Shown: in pieces, positions 5,544 to 6,851 of the stretch | Layout of the letters: every line of letters begins with the position of its first letter | Numbering within the stretch: position 1 is the stretch's first letter | NCBI GenBank assembly: GCA_947456845.1 | Contig: CANGUJ010000215.1 | Coordinates: 1 to 6,851, forward strand | Source of the DNA: Burkholderiales bacterium | GTDB taxonomy: Bacteria > Pseudomonadota > Gammaproteobacteria > Burkholderiales > JAEUOS01 | Reading direction: 5' to 3' | DNA: 6,851 bases | The notes under the pieces: model-generated | What the model was told of the DNA's origin: nothing | Database searches by the model: none | The model's input: the letters and a program-made list of their open reading frames with translations, nothing else | Program-made: the position numbers and the translations under genes

Positions 5544-6851
5544 TCAGGTCTCTCCCGGGGCGAGCGGCCGCATAGTGTCGAAATCCGGCATGGCTGCGCT
5601 GGCGTAGCCCGCGCAGGCGAGGGAGCCGATGGCGATGCGCCCGTCGCGGATGGCCAGGCGCACCGCGCCGTGCGAATCCTCGTACAGGTCGCCATGCGCG
5701 CCCAGAAAGGCCTGCTGCTCATGACGCGGCAGCGCCGCCATGCCGTTCACGTAATGGTGCCCGTTGCGCTCCACATGGGTGATACCCAGCAGGTTCACCA
5801 GCGCGAGGTCCTGCTGCACGGCCAGCCCGGCCTGGGTGGTGAGGTCCTCGGCGGACATGAAGAAGCGCGGCTTGCCTTCCTCCCGGTTCCACTGCGCGCA
5901 GCGCGCGGCATTGAGAACGGACTTGTAGACGCCCTTGCAGGACTTGGACGACACCCCGTCGTAGCCGCGCGCGCGCGCCTCGACAAAGGTGTCGAGCGTG
6001 CCGTCGGACTCGTCGATGATCACCGGCAGGCCCAGCGGCGTGGCGCGGAAATCCGCCTCGAGGGCGTTCTTGCGGTTGATCGGCTGCTCGACGAACAGGA
6101 TCGAGGCCAGCAGGCGCGCCAGCGCCGGGCGCGCGTGCATGCGCGATAGCAGTTCGAGCACCGCGGCGGCATCCGGATACTGCTCGTTGCCGTCGAGCGA
6201 GGCATGGTAAGGGACGGGGTCGCGGTCAAGCACCGCGGCGATGGCCTCCAGGCGCGCGATGTCGGCGTCGAGGTGGCCGCCCACCTTGAGCTTGAAGTGG
6301 CGATGGCCGTAGAAAGCCACCACGTCCTCGAAGGTCTCGGGCAACCCGTCGTCCACCCGCTCGCCCAGGTCGGCCGCGGTGATGGCGTCGACCATGCCGA
6401 CGGTATGGCGCGCGGCGATGCTCGCTGCCGGGGTCAGGCCGGCCAGGAAGCGGTCGAAATCGATGCCTGCAAACGCGGGCAGGGCCGGGCCGATACCGGG
6501 CAGGTTGGACCGCATGGCGCTGTAGAAATCGGCAGACGCATGACGGCACACCGCGTCGAGGATGGCACGGTCGATCAGGGCCGGCCCGTAGTTGGCCAAG
6601 AGCGGGTTGTAGCCTGCGCGCCCCGCCGCCGACTGGTGGGCCGCATAGTGGCGCGCGAAGTGGCCGAACGCTGTCGCCGGAGTCGCCTCGCCCAGATAGG
6701 CGTCGCGCGCCATGCGCAGCACCGCGCGCAGCTGGTCGAAGTTGTCCTCGTTGGAGAGCGCGAGGTTCTTGTCGAACCATTTCGGGGCCATCATCTCGGC
6801 GGCCGCCCCGGTGGCCGTGCGGCCGTCGGCCATCGAAAGCGTGGCGCGCAC
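5544..6851 (-). CDS. Enolase-superfamily enzyme (mandelate racemase/muconate lactonizing type), N-terminus beyond window
   Basis: 436 residues are visible and the frame is open at the right edge. The codon at 6851-6849 is GTG, but it reads as internal (VRATLSMADGRTATG), so the true start lies outside. Enolase-superfamily enzymes abstract a proton alpha to a carboxylate, giving dehydration, racemisation or cycloisomerisation. Seen, numbering from the edge: the KxK base motif in FKLKVGG (Lys187, Lys189); Mg2+ ligands Asp220 in SLDGNEQ, Glu255 in FVEQP and Asp280-Glu281 in IIDESDG; and a second-side lysine in SSKSCKG (Lys303 or Lys306). Asp220 to Glu255 is about nine residues longer than in typical members, indicating an insertion in that barrel segment. 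The C-terminus returns to the capping domain, as the family does. It is the most upstream operon gene visible, overlapping nothing but abutting the dehydrogenase at TGAATG. A sugar- or hydroxy-acid dehydratase is the likeliest role by context, not proven. Confidence 0.88.
   Translation of the reverse strand: MRATLSMADGRTATGAAAEMMAPKWFDKNLALSNEDNFDQLRAVLRMARDAYLGEATPATAFGHFARHYAAHQSAAGRAGYNPLLANYGPALIDRAILDAVCRHASADFYSAMRSNLPGIGPALPAFAGIDFDRFLAGLTPAASIAARHTVGMVDAITAADLGERVDDGLPETFEDVVAFYGHRHFKLKVGGHLDADIARLEAIAAVLDRDPVPYHASLDGNEQYPDAAAVLELLSRMHARPALARLLASILFVEQPINRKNALEADFRATPLGLPVIIDESDGTLDTFVEARARGYDGVSSKSCKGVYKSVLNAARCAQWNREEGKPRFFMSAEDLTTQAGLAVQQDLALVNLLGITHVERNGHHYVNGMAALPRHEQQAFLGAHGDLYEDSHGAVRLAIRDGRIAIGSLACAGYASAAMPDFDTMRPLAPGET

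Noticed and set aside
2625..6149. Plus-strand open reading frame of 1174 codons opposite four operon genes
   Set aside because: The enolase, dehydrogenase, DUF993 and Bug genes all lie in the same minus-strand register (ends at 5544, 4659, 3435, 2454), and this frame is their exact codon-for-codon complement. It stays open because TTA, CTA and TCA codons are avoided in GC-rich genes; it ends at 6147-6149 where the enolase gene uses CTA. The product is an Arg/His/Gly/Ala/Gln-rich string with no recognisable domain.

Overview
The window is about 6.9 kb of uniformly GC-rich DNA carrying seven protein genes or gene fragments. It suggests a betaproteobacterium of the Burkholderiales, most likely Alcaligenaceae (Bordetella/Achromobacter type). 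The reasons are the base composition, a Bug (TctC-type) periplasmic binding protein standing without its membrane partners, and the protein flavour of the universal stress protein and the Fsr-type transporter. The genus is inferred, not proven.

Layout, left to right. (1) On the minus strand, 1-686 is the N-terminal half of a fosmidomycin-resistance (Fsr) type MFS transporter that runs off the left edge. (2) On the plus strand, about 778-1074 is a start-less gene remnant. It joins the last ~29 residues of a Bug-type binding protein, in frame, to the last ~60-70 residues of a 4,5-dihydroxyphthalate decarboxylase-like protein. This looks like a deletion scar. (3) On the minus strand, 1124-1624 is a UspA-type universal stress protein with a basic tail. 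Upstream it has a candidate -10 box and an FNR-like palindrome. (4) On the minus strand, 1750 to beyond 6851 is a five-gene catabolic operon ending in a clear rho-independent terminator at 1714-1750.

The operon, in transcription order, encodes: an enolase-superfamily (mandelate racemase/muconate lactonizing type) enzyme, cut at its N-terminus by the window edge; a 3-hydroxyisobutyrate dehydrogenase-family oxidoreductase; a DUF993 protein of the dihydrodipicolinate synthase/aldolase superfamily; a Bug periplasmic solute-binding protein; and a short-chain dehydrogenase/reductase. Junctions are tight: stop and start abut as TGAATG, then gaps of 39, 18 and 2 bases. This set of activities resembles the dehydratase, aldolase and semialdehyde-reductase logic of the glucarate/galactarate pathway, but with an uncharacterised aldolase-like family at the centre. 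The best reading is uptake and breakdown of an unidentified organic or sugar acid. The operon promoter, any regulator and the first codons of the enolase-type gene lie beyond the right edge.

No tRNA, rRNA, CRISPR array, insertion sequence or riboswitch was seen. A 1174-codon plus-strand reading frame opposite the operon is a GC-content shadow and is rejected below.
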